In this document: positions 18,822 through 27,506 of the stretch, one piece after another
Layout: each line of letters opens with the position of its first letter
Position numbering within the stretch: the first letter of the stretch is position 1
NCBI GenBank assembly: GCA_965243615.1
Contig: CBDEVO010000003.1
Coordinates: 2,480,001-2,544,000, forward strand
Origin: JAJEEA01 sp965243615
GTDB taxonomy: Bacteria > Acidobacteriota > Vicinamibacteria > Vicinamibacterales > UBA8438
Reading direction: 5' to 3'
DNA: 64,000 bases
Position numbers and translations under genes: made by a program
Notes under the pieces: generated by a model
Seen by the model: only the letters and a program-made list of their open reading frames with translations
The model's database searches: none
What the model was told of the DNA's origin: nothing

Positions 18822-20632
18822 ATGTACCCCGCTCACCGACTCCGCTTCGACGGCGGCACCCTCGCGACGCCGGCCGTGATCGTGCTGGCGCTCCTCGCCC
18901 TGATCCTGTCGGCCCCGGCCGCCGCCGTCGCGCAGCCGGCTTCCGGCCAGCCGACGGCCGCCGCGCAGCCGGACGCCGCGGCGCCCGAAGCCGAGCCGGA
19001 GCCCGACGAGCCGCCGACATTCCTCGATTCCGTGACCGTCTCCGCCACGATGCGGCCGGCCCCGGTGCGGGACACGCCGGGCATGGTGTCGGTCATCGAC
19101 GACGCGACGATACAGGAACGGATGATCGAGGACTTCGCCGACCTCGTGAAGTACGAGCCGGGGGTCTACGTCGAGAACAACGTGACCCGCCTGGGACTCA
19201 ACGGCTTCAACATCCGCGGCATCGGCGGCAACCGCGTGATGATGATGGTCGACGGCGTCCAGACCTCCGAGCAGTTCGACTTCGGCCCCTTCAACATCCA
19301 TCAGGCGGGACTCGACGTCGACACCCTGAAGACGGTCGAGATCGTGCGGAGCGCCAACTCCGCCCTCTACGGGAGCGACGCCCTCGGGGGCGTCGTCTCA
19401 CTGTTTACCAAGGACCCCGCCGACTACCTGAGGCAGGGCCAGCCCTTCTACGTCGGGGCCAAGACGACCTGGGACGGCCGCGCCGACGACGTCGGCGTGA
19501 ACCTCACGCTTGCCGGCGGCAGCGAGCGGGTGCAGGCGTCGGTGTTCGGGAGCATCAACCGCGGCAGCGAGATCCACAACAAGGGCACCGTCGACACGCG
19601 GAACTTCACCCGCACGATGCCGAACCCGCAGGAGTCGGAAGGCCAGCAGGTCCTGGCCAAGCTCGTCTTCAACGTCTCGCCGGGCAACCGCTTCCGCACC
19701 ACCGCCGAGCTCTACGACACCCGCGTCGAGACGGACTGGTTCTCGAACAACCGGTTGCTGGACTTCGGGCGGTTCTCCTATCTCATCAACGAGACCTCGG
19801 CCCTCGACACCCAGAAGCGGCAGCGGTTCTCCGTCGACCACAACGTGGCCGGCCGCGGGCTCGACCTCGTGTCGTGGCAGGTGTACGGGCAGTTTCAACG
19901 ACACCGCGCAGATCGTCGACGAGGAACGGATGACCCTGGGCTTCGGTCCCCCGTTCTCGTCGACCCGCCACGGCAACGTCGAGTACGAGCAAGTCGGCTA
20001 CGGGGGGTCCGCGCAGGGCCAGCATTGGCTGGGCGGCGCCGACGACGGCATGCTCGTCACGTTCGGCGCCAGCTACAAGACCGACTACTTCGACATGCAG
20101 CGCGACCGGTCCGAGTTCAACGTCGCCACCGGGCAGCCGGTGCGGACCAGCCTGATCTTCCCGACCAAGTACTTCCCCGAGAGCGACCTCGTCGAGGCGG
20201 GCGCCTATCTCCAGGGCGAGATCCGCTTCGGGCGGGTCACCCTCGTCCCCGGCGTGCGCTACGACCACTTCTCGCTCGATGCCAACCAGGCCGACCCCGT
20301 CTTCATCGCGAGCCTCAACCCCGAGCCCGCCGATTTCTCGGACGGCGCGCTCTCGCCCAAGGTCGGCATGGCGGCGCGGCTGAGCGACGTGGTGACCCTG
20401 CACGCGCAGTACTCCGGCGGTTTCCGGGCGCCGCCCTACAGCGCCATCAACACCGGCTTCACCAATCCCCGCGGCGGCTAACCCTCAGGTTCCGCTTCGG
20501 GCTGCTCAACCTGGCCGACGCCAAGTACTTCGAGTGGTGGAACGTGCGGGCCGCCCGGCCAACGACCCGTTCATCGATCGGTACTCGAGCCCGGGGCGCA
20601 GCGTCATCACCTCCCTGGCCTACGACTGGTAG
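18822..20632 (+). pseudogene. broken TonB-dependent haem/haemoglobin-type receptor
   Basis: ACAGGAG 8 bases before the ATG at 18822 starts a receptor with a signal peptide (ending AAAVAQPA), a plug domain (VKYEPGVYVENN, FNIRGIGGNRVMMMVDGVQT) and a barrel. The frame then breaks: one extra T in the TTT run at 19893-19895 shifts it by one base. The second part stops at TAA 20479-20481 straight after GFTNPRGG. A third part, GLLNLADAKYFEWWNVR, and after another shift DPFIDRYSSPGRSVITSLAY, ends at 20632. The final motifs match the C-terminus of TonB-dependent haem/haemoglobin receptors. Between the second and third parts a large piece of the barrel is missing, so sequencing error alone does not explain it. 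Iron-type operator upstream at 16.4 kb. Confidence 0.75.
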
Positions 20633-20712
20633 CACACGTCCGGACCGTCCATTCGGCGGTGGGGTGCGCCCTTCCGGCGCACCGCTGTCCGCCAGGTTGA
20701 AGGAGTGCTCGA

Positions 20713-20931
20713 ATGGAGTCGAACACACACGACGACCACGACTCGGGAATGCTGGTCAGGGGGCCGCAACTGGCCGTGTACCAGTGCGGCCACGGCCTGC
20801 TCCATCTGCGCGTGAATCGCGTGACGCTGACGCTCAAGCCCGAGGAATTCAGCCGCCTTGCCACGCTCGTCGGCGAAGCCCACATCCGGCTCGGCACCCG
20901 GGAAGCCGTCTCCGCGTGCGCGACGCATTGA
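20713..20931 (+). CDS. small protein of unknown function downstream of the haem-type receptor
   Basis: 72 residues. AAGGAG at 20700-20705, 7 bases before the ATG at 20713, is a very good ribosome-binding site. No signal peptide or membrane segment. The N-terminus is rich in His and Asp (MESNTHDDHDSG), followed by YQCGHGLLHLRVNRVTLTLK and a helical tail (PEEFSRLATLVGEAH). The pattern Cys-Gly-His, then a beta-strand, then L-L-x(2)-EEF resembles small uncharacterised bacterial proteins found beside metal-uptake genes, but I cannot name a family. Placed after a haem-type receptor, it may bind a metal or haem; this is a guess. Confidence 0.55.
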   Translation: MESNTHDDHDSGMLVRGPQLAVYQCGHGLLHLRVNRVTLTLKPEEFSRLATLVGEAHIRLGTREAVSACATH

Positions 20932-21190
20932 GAGGGTGCCCCGCAACCGGTATGCTTCGCCCGATGTCCAACTTGCGGCGGATGCGGTCCGCCTCGGCGG
21001 CGGTCCTCGCCGCGTTCCTGTTCGCATTGGTCGTGACGCTCCGACGTACCCGTTAGCTGCCGGCCGGGCCATGTCGTGTTGCAGGTGGGCCTCGCTTGAG
21101 CCTGATGGCGGTGGCCTGGGACCGTTGGCGACCAGACCTGCCGATGCGTGGGCAGGACGCGGCGCGCAGCGTGCCGTAGGAGTGCACCCA

Positions 21191-22066
21191 ATGACGAACA
21201 CCGTCAAGCCTCAGCTTGGCTCCGTGCAGGAGACCCTGCTGATTCCGCTGCTCGCCCGCGCCAGGGAGACCGAGCGGCGGCGCGGCCTGCTGCGCGACCC
21301 GCGGGCGGTCGAGATCGTGCGCGACCTCGACTACGACTTCTCGAAGTGGGAGGGCGGGCGCAGCCTCAAGGGCGCGGTGCTGCGCGCGCGCATGTTCGAC
21401 CGCTACGTCGAGGACTTCCTGGCCGCGCATCCCGAGGGGACCGTCGTCGAGATCGGCTGCGGCCTCGACACCCGCTTCGACCGGGTCGACAACGGCCGGG
21501 TGCGCTGGTTCGACCTCGACCTGCCCGACACCATGGTCCTGCGGCGCCGCTTCTTCGACGACGAGCCGCGGCGGACGATGGTCGCCGCGTCGGTCGTCGA
21601 CGCCGACTGGATGGACCAGGTCGAGGCGACCGGCGGCCCGTGGATGTTCGTGGCCGAGGCGGTGCTCATCTATCTCGACGCGCCGGACGCGCAGCGCGCC
21701 ATCGTGAACATCGCCAGGCGCTTTCCCGGCGCCCGCATCGCCTTCGACACGACGGCGGCCCGGATGGTCGACACCCAGGACCGCCACGACGCGATGCGGC
21801 ACCTGCCGCGGGAGAGCTGGTGCCGCTGGAAGTGCGACGACCCGCGCGAGATCGAGTCGTGGGCGGGCGCGAAGCTGCGGCTCGCGGCGTCGAAGACGTT
21901 CCTCGACGCCGACCGCGACCTCGTCGACCGGCTGCCGTTGTTGCTGCGCCTGACCGCGCGGTACGCGCCGTTCCTGCTGCGGCGGCAGGCGTCGATATAC
22001 CGGTTGAACCTGGCCACCGTCGAGGACGGCGTGCGGGCGGCGCCGATGTCGGCGGCCGCCTCGTGA
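21191..22066 (+). CDS. class I SAM-dependent methyltransferase of the leucine carboxyl methyltransferase-like (PPM1/TIGR00027) family
   Basis: About 291 residues from the ATG at 21191, with TAGGAG 8 bases upstream. The SAM-binding motif I is VVEIGCGLDTRFDRV (about residue 80), followed by RWFDLDLPDTMVLRR, the family's acidic motif II, and later FVAEAVLIYL. These fit the O-methyltransferase family of Tcmp/PPM1 type, which methylates carboxyl or hydroxyl groups of small molecules or proteins. The substrate is unknown. It is cytosolic and has no obvious partner; the upstream genes belong to the haem-type locus, and a receptor remnant starts immediately downstream. Confidence 0.85.
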   Translation: MTNTVKPQLGSVQETLLIPLLARARETERRRGLLRDPRAVEIVRDLDYDFSKWEGGRSLKGAVLRARMFDRYVEDFLAAHPEGTVVEIGCGLDTRFDRVDNGRVRWFDLDLPDTMVLRRRFFDDEPRRTMVAASVVDADWMDQVEATGGPWMFVAEAVLIYLDAPDAQRAIVNIARRFPGARIAFDTTAARMVDTQDRHDAMRHLPRESWCRWKCDDPREIESWAGAKLRLAASKTFLDADRDLVDRLPLLLRLTARYAPFLLRRQASIYRLNLATVEDGVRAAPMSAAAS

Positions 22067-22067
22067 C

Positions 22068-22157
22068 GTACGCAGGTTGGAGGAACACCAGCCCTTCGCC
22101 TGCGGCCGCCTCGGCGATCCGCGCACGGTCGGCGTCGGCACCGACTTCGACCGGTAG
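22068..22157 (+). pseudogene. C-terminal remnant of a TonB-dependent receptor
   Basis: In the frame ending at the TAG 22155-22157 the sequence reads GRLGDPRTVGVGTDFDR before the stop. This matches the tail of the intact receptor at 25.1-27.5 kb (GRMADPRAVGLGADFGW) in most positions, including the closing aspartate-phenylalanine. Only about 25-30 residues can be followed. It suggests that a related receptor once stood directly upstream of the ABC ATPase gene. Confidence 0.5.
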
Positions 22158-22482
22158 CGGCGTGGCGGGGACGATGCGAGAACCGGCCGGCCGGCTGAAA
22201 CGATATCGCCCGGTCGCGCGTCAGGAATCGGCAGGACGCTTCGCCGCAGAGCCGCGCGGATCCTGGAGGGTTCGTCGGGCGCGCCAAGCGAAGGCCGCGG
22301 CGCGACCCGCGGTCTGAGGAACACCGAGACACGCCGGACTCGACCCTGAGGCGGCCCCGTCACCGGCCGCGGCGCGGACCTCGAGCGGAACGACGCCGCG
22401 GACTCGACCCTGATCGGACGGTCGTCTCCCCGATGGATGACCCACGGCCGTCAACCGGATGGCCGGCAACTTGGAGCACGCA
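22158..22482. other. intergenic region before the ABC ATPase gene
   Basis: About 325 bases without a convincing gene. A 14-base direct repeat, GGACTCGACCCTGA, occurs near 22336 and again about 65 bases later. Nothing else is recognisable; the sequence is probably decayed coding DNA from the lost receptor or its neighbour. Confidence 0.4.
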
Positions 22483-23382
22483 ATGAACAACCCCACCGAG
22501 GGTCTGCAGGTCACGAAGCTGACGAAGACGTACCCCGGCGGCATCCGCGCCCTCGACGAGGTCGACCTGACGGTGGCGCCGGGCCTGTACGGGCTGCTCG
22601 GCCCGAACGGCGCGGGCAAGAGCACCCTCATGCGCACCCTGGCCACGCTGCAGCAGCCCGACAGCGGGTCGATCACGCTGGACGGGGTCGACACCCTCGC
22701 CGATCCCGACTACGTGCGCCGGCGGCTGGGGTACCTGCCACAGCAGATCGGGACCTACCCCACCGTCACCGGCCGCCAGCTCCTCGAGCGCTTCGCCTGG
22801 CTGAAGGGCAGGACCGACAAGGCCGAGCGGCGGCGCGAGGTCGCGCAGCTCCTCGAGCGCGTGAACCTGCGGGCCGACGCGGACCGCGCCGTCGCCACCT
22901 ACTCGGGCGGCATGCTGCGCCGGTTCGGCATCGCCCTCGCGCTGGCCGGCAGCCCGCGCCTGCTCATCGTCGACGAGCCGACGGCCGGCCTCGACCCGGC
23001 GGAGCGCAGCCGTTTCCACCGGGTGCTGGCCGACATCGCGGCCGACAACATCGTCCTCCTGTCGACGCACATCGTCGACGACGTCGAGAGCCTCTGCGAG
23101 CGGCTCTCGATCCTGGCCGACGGCCGCATCGTCGCCGAGGGCACGCCGGCCGACCTGACCGCCCCGCTCGAAGGCCGCCTCTGGTCACGGGTGGTGCCCC
23201 GCGACGAGCCCCAGCCGGACGAGGCGCTCCACGTCTCGGCGACGCCGGCGGGCTCGCTGGTCATCGTCGAGGCCCCCGCCTCGCCGGGCGAGGGCTGGAC
23301 GCCGCAGGCGCCGCGCCTCGAGGACGTGTACCACGCGGCCATCGCGCGCGCCGGCGTGCAGGACGAAGAGGCGGTGGCATGA
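22483..23382 (+). CDS. ABC transporter ATP-binding protein (ABC-2 type)
   Basis: About 299 residues. GGAG lies 6 bases before the ATG at 22483. Walker A is GPNGAGKST (about residue 44), the Q-loop LGYLPQQ, the signature YSGGM, Walker B LLIVDEP with the D-loop AGLDP, and the switch histidine STHIVDD. The C-terminal extension (about residues 220-299) is typical of ATPases that pair with ABC-2 permease/M1-peptidase fusions. Its stop codon overlaps an ATG (ATGA at 23379-23382), as if the permease gene once began here, but the frame that follows is short and not protein-like. The likely partner permease lies 4 kb away at 27507. Confidence 0.93.
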   Translation: MNNPTEGLQVTKLTKTYPGGIRALDEVDLTVAPGLYGLLGPNGAGKSTLMRTLATLQQPDSGSITLDGVDTLADPDYVRRRLGYLPQQIGTYPTVTGRQLLERFAWLKGRTDKAERRREVAQLLERVNLRADADRAVATYSGGMLRRFGIALALAGSPRLLIVDEPTAGLDPAERSRFHRVLADIAADNIVLLSTHIVDDVESLCERLSILADGRIVAEGTPADLTAPLEGRLWSRVVPRDEPQPDEALHVSATPAGSLVIVEAPASPGEGWTPQAPRLEDVYHAAIARAGVQDEEAVA

Positions 23383-23424
23383 CGACGCTGGAAGGTGGAG
23401 GGTCGAGGGGATCCGCCCGGGAGA

Positions 23425-23673
23425 TCAGTCGGGCGGGGACCCGGTGGAAGCGGCGCGGCCGGCTGCCGCGTGCATCTCCAGATGCCTGTCGATGCGGACG
23501 TTGTTCGCTCGAATCTCGTCGCGGAGGCTCTCGATGGCGGCGGTGAGCCGCTCTTCGACGGCGGCAAGATCATCTTGGGTGGCGACACCTCGCACGCCGC
23601 CGAACAGCAGTACGAGCAAGGTGACCACACTGACTGCAAGGGTGGCGTATCGGTCCCAACCCCAGTCCTTCAC
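23425..23673 (-). CDS. small membrane protein with coiled coil
   Basis: 82 residues from the GTG at 23673, chosen because AGGAGG lies 8 bases upstream; the open frame runs further upstream without a start signal. Residues about 11-28 form one membrane helix (ATLAVSVVTLLVLLFGG). Residues about 34-65 are a predicted coiled coil (DDLAAVEERLTAAIESLRDE, then IRANNVRIDRHLEMH). Such proteins are common and uncharacterised. It converges on the ABC ATPase gene and stands between it and the toxin-antitoxin pair, consistent with inserted material. Confidence 0.6.
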   Translation of the reverse strand: MKDWGWDRYATLAVSVVTLLVLLFGGVRGVATQDDLAAVEERLTAAIESLRDEIRANNVRIDRHLEMHAAAGRAASTGSPPD

Positions 23674-23702
23674 CGTGCGCGCCTCCTGACTGCGACTCTC
23701 CC

Positions 23703-23734
23703 GGCCGCATGTGTCGAGCGTAACACATGCGGCC
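23703..23734. repeat. perfect 12-bp inverted repeat
   Basis: GGCCGCATGTGT and ACACATGCGGCC flank the 8-base loop CGAGCGTA. It lies 29 bases upstream of the small membrane-protein gene and about 100 bases upstream of the vapBC promoter. It could be an RNA hairpin in the small gene's leader, a terminator for transcripts reaching it, or a protein-binding site. Confidence 0.5.
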
Positions 23735-23836
23735 TCGGCGGCAGCCGGGTGAACATTCTGTTCACCGCGAAACGGCTGAGGGGCGCAGTGGACCACGCTG
23801 ATCCGACCGTTCCCATCAGCGGTTCTGAGCGCGGCA

Positions 23837-23865
23837 TTGACACCGCTGCACCGGTGCACCACAAT
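23837..23865 (+). promoter_or_regulatory. vapBC promoter with internal palindromic operator
   Basis: TTGACA at 23837-23842, a 17-base spacer and CACAAT at 23860-23865. The spacer contains the 12-bp perfect palindrome TGCACCGGTGCA (23847-23858), a fitting operator for autorepression by a ribbon-helix-helix antitoxin. The antitoxin ATG is only 8 bases after the -10, so the message would be nearly or fully leaderless. Confidence 0.6.
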
Positions 23866-23872
23866 CGCAGGA

Positions 23873-24121
23873 ATGCGACTGACCGTGAACCTCGAGCCGG
23901 ATCTCTACGCGGTCGCCGTTTCGCTCGCCAAGGCGGAAGACTGCAGCATCAGCGCCGCCGTCAACCGGCTGCTGCGGCGTGGCCTGCCAAGCGCCGGGGA
24001 CCGGCGTGAACGACCGGCCGGCCGGACCAGGAGACGCAACGGCATCCTCGTCTCGGTAGGGGGGGCGCCGATCACGCCGGACACGATTCGCGGGACCGAG
24101 GAAGAAGACGACGCCCCGTGA
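23873..24121 (+). CDS. ribbon-helix-helix antitoxin (VapB-type)
   Basis: 82 residues from the ATG at 23873; an earlier TTG at 23837 is inside the -35 box and is rejected. MRLTVNLEPDLYAVAVSLAK and the following SISAAVNRLLRRG form a beta-strand plus two helices typical of Arc/CopG-type DNA-binding antitoxins. The basic middle (RRERPAGRTRRR) leads to an acidic tail that would bind the toxin. The last four bases overlap the toxin start (GTGA at 24118), the usual coupling of VapBC pairs. It likely represses its own promoter through the palindrome upstream. Confidence 0.78.
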   Translation: MRLTVNLEPDLYAVAVSLAKAEDCSISAAVNRLLRRGLPSAGDRRERPAGRTRRRNGILVSVGGAPITPDTIRGTEEEDDAP

Positions 24122-24531
24122 CGTGGCTTCTCGACGGCAACGCGCTCGTCGCGCTGGCGATGAGCTCCCACCTGCATCACGATCGCGTCCACCGCTGGTT
24201 CTCCAGGTTGGGCCGGGACCACTTCGCCACTTGCCCCACGACGCAGGGCACGCTGCTCCGCGTGCACATGAAGTCGTATCTCGACCACAGCGCGGCCAGC
24301 GCCTGGCGCGCGTTGCGCGAGGTGTCCGCGCATCCGAAGCACGAGTGGTGGGAAGACGGACCGAGCTTCCTCGACGTGCCGCACCGACACCTGCAGGGAC
24401 ACGGGCAGGTGACGGACGCCTGGCTCGCCGAGTTGGCCCGCCGGCGCGGCGGCCGCGTCGCGACGCTCGATTCCGGTTTCGCTCTGCTGCACGCCGATGC
24501 AGCGACTCTGCTTCCGCGCATGGAATCGTAG
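24118..24531 (+). CDS. PIN-domain toxin (VapC-type ribonuclease)
   Basis: 137 residues starting at GTG 24118. The PIN-domain acidic residues are visible: LLDGNALVALA (first aspartate at residue 5), the central GHGQVTDAWLAELAR (aspartate near residue 101) and VATLDSGFALLH (aspartate near 119). VapC toxins cleave tRNA or rRNA when free of antitoxin. The segment HLHHDRVHRWF, with four histidines, is typical of the PIN subgroup found in Acidobacteria and Actinobacteria. The gene overlaps the antitoxin by 4 bases. The pair stands inside what seems to be a disrupted ABC transporter locus. Confidence 0.88.
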   Translation: MTWLLDGNALVALAMSSHLHHDRVHRWFSRLGRDHFATCPTTQGTLLRVHMKSYLDHSAASAWRALREVSAHPKHEWWEDGPSFLDVPHRHLQGHGQVTDAWLAELARRRGGRVATLDSGFALLHADAATLLPRMES

Positions 24532-24600
24532 CAGCCTGCCCCAACGAAGCGAGGCCGCGCCGCTTGACTTCGGTGCGCCTTTCTGTCGTGATCGAGGGTC

Positions 24601-24885
24601 ATGGTGCCGTTGATGCGCGCGGCGTCGGTGCTGGGGGCGCTGATCATCGTGGCGGCGCTCGCCTCGACGGGCGTCGCCCGGCACCCGCACGGTCCCGACC
24701 CGCAACGGGCCGGTCACGCCGACTGCGACGTCTGTCAATTCCGGCATCTTCCGGTGATAGAGACCGACAGCGCTCCCGCGCTGTCGGCGCCGGATCTCGT
24801 CGCGGATGCCGTCCCGTCCGACGGCTCGAAAGGCCAACCCCGCGCGGTCGTCGGCATCCGGCCCACGCGCGGCCCACCCGCCTGA
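24601..24885 (+). CDS. small secreted His/Cys protein (DUF2946-like)
   Basis: 94 residues. GAGGG lies just before the ATG at 24601. The N-terminus MVPLMRAASVLGALIIVAAL is a signal peptide or single membrane helix. The mature part has HPHGPDPQRAGHADCDVCQF, a cluster of histidines with a CxxC pair, and ends in RGPPA. A small secreted protein with such a cluster and an R-x-PPA ending, placed before a TonB receptor, resembles DUF2946-like proteins that sit in metal or cofactor uptake operons. Metal binding is plausible but untested. The intact receptor follows after about 210 bases. Confidence 0.6.
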   Translation: MVPLMRAASVLGALIIVAALASTGVARHPHGPDPQRAGHADCDVCQFRHLPVIETDSAPALSAPDLVADAVPSDGSKGQPRAVVGIRPTRGPPA

Positions 24886-25098
24886 GCCCTCGCGCTCGCA
24901 GCTCACGGTTACCGCCGCGACGACTGCCGCGTTCGGCAGCCTTGTCGTCGTTCCGCGGAGTTCGACGCAACGCGGTGCCCGATCGATTTCGATGTGCCGG
25001 AGGCCCGACGCCTGATCGCGGGGCTCGCGCGGCGCTTTTCCCCTAGTCCGGCGAGGCAGGAGGCCTGGCCCTTGCGAGGGACGAAAGAGGATTCCAAC

Positions 25099-27483
25099 GT
25101 GGAGCGTGTAGAAAGACGAGTCGTGACGAGGTTCGGGCCATGCGCCGTCGCCTGGCTCCTCGCGCTATCGGTTCCGGCCCTCGCGCAGGACCTGACCATC
25201 TCCGGCACCGTGGTCGACCAGACCGGCGGCGTGCTGCCGGGCGTGACCGTCGAGGCGGCCGGCTCGGCGCTCGCGGGCGGAACGCGCGTGGCGGTCAGCG
25301 ACGGCGAGGGGCGCTACGTCCTCGACGGGTTGCCGGCCGGCGACTACTCGGTCTCGTTCACCCTGTCCGGCTTCGAGACGCTGCAGCGGGACGGCGTCCC
25401 GGTGGCCGCGCCGGACGGCGCCACGCTCGACGCGGTGCTCGAGTTCACCAGCTTCGCCGAAGACGTGACCGTCGTCGGCAGCAAGCTCGACACCGGCCGG
25501 CAGGAGTTCGGCACCAGCGTCGCCTACCTCAGCGCCGAGCGCATCGAGTCCGACGCCATCTTCACGGTCGAGGACGCCTTCAACCGGACCGCCAACGCGT
25601 TCACCGGCACCGCGCAGTTCGGCGCCTTCAGCATCCGCGGCGTCAACAACAACGGCCTCGACAGCGGCTTCGGCAACGCCAACGCGCTCGCGTCCGTCCT
25701 GTTGAACCAGACCGCGCTCGGCCCGCGCACCGGCGACTACCTGAACCCGTCGCTCTTCGACGTCGGGTCGGTGGAGATCCTGCGCGGGCCGCAGTCGACG
25801 TTGCAGGGACCCAACTCGCTGATCGGCGCGGTGCTCATCAACTACAACAAGCCGGCCTTCGACGGCTACGACGGCCGGGTCCGTCTCGAAGGGGGCGGGC
25901 TCGGCACGCGGCGCGTCCAGTTCATGCAGAACGCCGAGCTGGTGGACGACGTCCTCGCCGCGCGACTGACGGTCGAGGACCGCTACGCCCGGGGCGCGGT
26001 CACCAACACGGTCACCGGGGACGACGACGTGCAGCGGACCGACCAGCGGACCATCCGGGGGCAGCTCTCGCTCCGCCCCCGGGCCGACGACCGCGTGCGT
26101 TTCGACCTGACCTGGCTGCGCAACGACTCCGATTCCAACCCGTTCGCCCTCATCGTCGGCAACGAGGCGGAGGGCATCGCCCTGGAGGACCGCCAGCAGC
26201 CCTGGAACCGGCCGGACCAGTACCCGTCCACCCTCGACTTCGTGAACTTCGAGACCCACGTCGCCCTCGACGACCGTTGGGCGGTCGACGCCATCACCGG
26301 CTACAGCCGCTTCGACCTGACGCAGAAGTTCGATGCGGACCTGTCGCCGTTCGACTTCCTCAACGTCGACGCGGCCGGGCACGACGGCATCCTCAGCCAG
26401 GAGGTCCGCGCGGCGTACCGGGGCGAGACCGTGGACGGCCTGTTCGGCGTCTTCTATTCCCAGGGCGACTACTCCTTCGGATTCCACGGCACGGGCATCT
26501 TCCCGGACGGCATGGGCGGCGTCGCGCCCTTCAACCGGGAGACCCAACTGCTGGAGGAGGTCGACCAGCTCGGCGTGTTCGGACGCGCGGAGTGGACCGT
26601 GAGCGACCGCGTGCTCCTGACGGGAGGCGTGCGGCTGAACCGCGAGACCCGGCGGAACGACAACTTCGCCGACAACAACGGGTTAGTGAGCAACCTGACC
26701 GCCGAGGAGACCTTCAGCCAGGTGCTGCCCTCCGGGTCCGTCGCCTACAGCCTGACCCCCAGCACGTCGCTCGGGGCCTCGTACGCCCGGGGGTACAAGG
26801 CGGGCGGCTTCGCGTTCGCGGTCTTCCTCGGCGTGGCGGAAGCCTACGGCGAGGAGTTCACCGACAACTACGAGCTGTTCGTCCGCCATCGGACCGCCGA
26901 CGGCCGCCTGACCCTGAACGCGAACGTCTTCACCATCGACTGGCGCGAGCAGCAGATTCCGTACACGGCCGCGGGCGGCTTCCCCGGGTTCGACGCGCTC
27001 GTCACCAACGCGGGGCGGTCGGCGCTGCGCGGGGTCGAGGTCGAGTCTGAGTACTACTTCAGCGGCGCGCTGAACCTGTTCGCCTCGCTCGGCGTCACCG
27101 ACTCGGAGTTCATCGACTTCGTGCTCGACGGCAACGATCTGGCGGGTCGGGCCTTTCCCCAGTCGCCGGCCTGGAACGGCGCCCTCGGCCTCGGCTGGCG
27201 CGACCCGGGCGGCTGGTTCGCGAGCGGGACGTTCAGCTACACCGACGACGCCTACACCGAGATCGCGGCGCCGGTCTACACCCAGGTCTCGAGCCGCCGC
27301 CTCCTGAGCGGCCGCGTCGGCTACGGAAGGTCGGCATGGTCCGTCTACCTGTGGGGCGCCAACCTGCTCGACGACCAGTACGAGCTGGCGCTGTTCGACG
27401 GGCGGGCGTTCGGCTTGCCGGGCGCCTACGGGCGGATGGCCGACCCGCGCGCGGTCGGCCTCGGCGCCGACTTCGGCTGGTAG
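25099..27483 (+). CDS. TonB-dependent receptor with carboxypeptidase-regulatory domain
   Basis: About 794 residues from the GTG at 25099, with AAGAGG 8 bases upstream; the frame is open further upstream. The signal peptide ends at LSVPALAQD. Residues about 24-100 are the carboxypeptidase-regulatory domain (LTISGTVVDQTGGVLPGVTV). The plug follows (FSIRGVNNNGLDSGFGNAN, VGSVEILRGPQSTLQGPNSL) and then a 22-strand-type barrel with SASYARGYKAGG-like and WREQQIPYTAAGG segments typical of siderophore-class receptors, ending in DFGW. The ligand is unknown. The ABC permease starts 24 bases downstream, so both are probably co-transcribed and form an uptake or export route with the small His/Cys protein. 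Confidence 0.92.
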   Translation: MERVERRVVTRFGPCAVAWLLALSVPALAQDLTISGTVVDQTGGVLPGVTVEAAGSALAGGTRVAVSDGEGRYVLDGLPAGDYSVSFTLSGFETLQRDGVPVAAPDGATLDAVLEFTSFAEDVTVVGSKLDTGRQEFGTSVAYLSAERIESDAIFTVEDAFNRTANAFTGTAQFGAFSIRGVNNNGLDSGFGNANALASVLLNQTALGPRTGDYLNPSLFDVGSVEILRGPQSTLQGPNSLIGAVLINYNKPAFDGYDGRVRLEGGGLGTRRVQFMQNAELVDDVLAARLTVEDRYARGAVTNTVTGDDDVQRTDQRTIRGQLSLRPRADDRVRFDLTWLRNDSDSNPFALIVGNEAEGIALEDRQQPWNRPDQYPSTLDFVNFETHVALDDRWAVDAITGYSRFDLTQKFDADLSPFDFLNVDAAGHDGILSQEVRAAYRGETVDGLFGVFYSQGDYSFGFHGTGIFPDGMGGVAPFNRETQLLEEVDQLGVFGRAEWTVSDRVLLTGGVRLNRETRRNDNFADNNGLVSNLTAEETFSQVLPSGSVAYSLTPSTSLGASYARGYKAGGFAFAVFLGVAEAYGEEFTDNYELFVRHRTADGRLTLNANVFTIDWREQQIPYTAAGGFPGFDALVTNAGRSALRGVEVESEYYFSGALNLFASLGVTDSEFIDFVLDGNDLAGRAFPQSPAWNGALGLGWRDPGGWFASGTFSYTDDAYTEIAAPVYTQVSSRRLLSGRVGYGRSAWSVYLWGANLLDDQYELALFDGRAFGLPGAYGRMADPRAVGLGADFGW

Positions 27484-27506
27484 CCGCGCAAAACGGGAGG
27501 CCTGGC

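Noticed and set aside
20953..21056. A short plus-strand frame reading MLRPMSNLRRMRSASAAVLA with a hydrophobic stretch
   Set aside because: No ribosome-binding site and no conserved feature; could be a tiny membrane peptide but cannot be supported.
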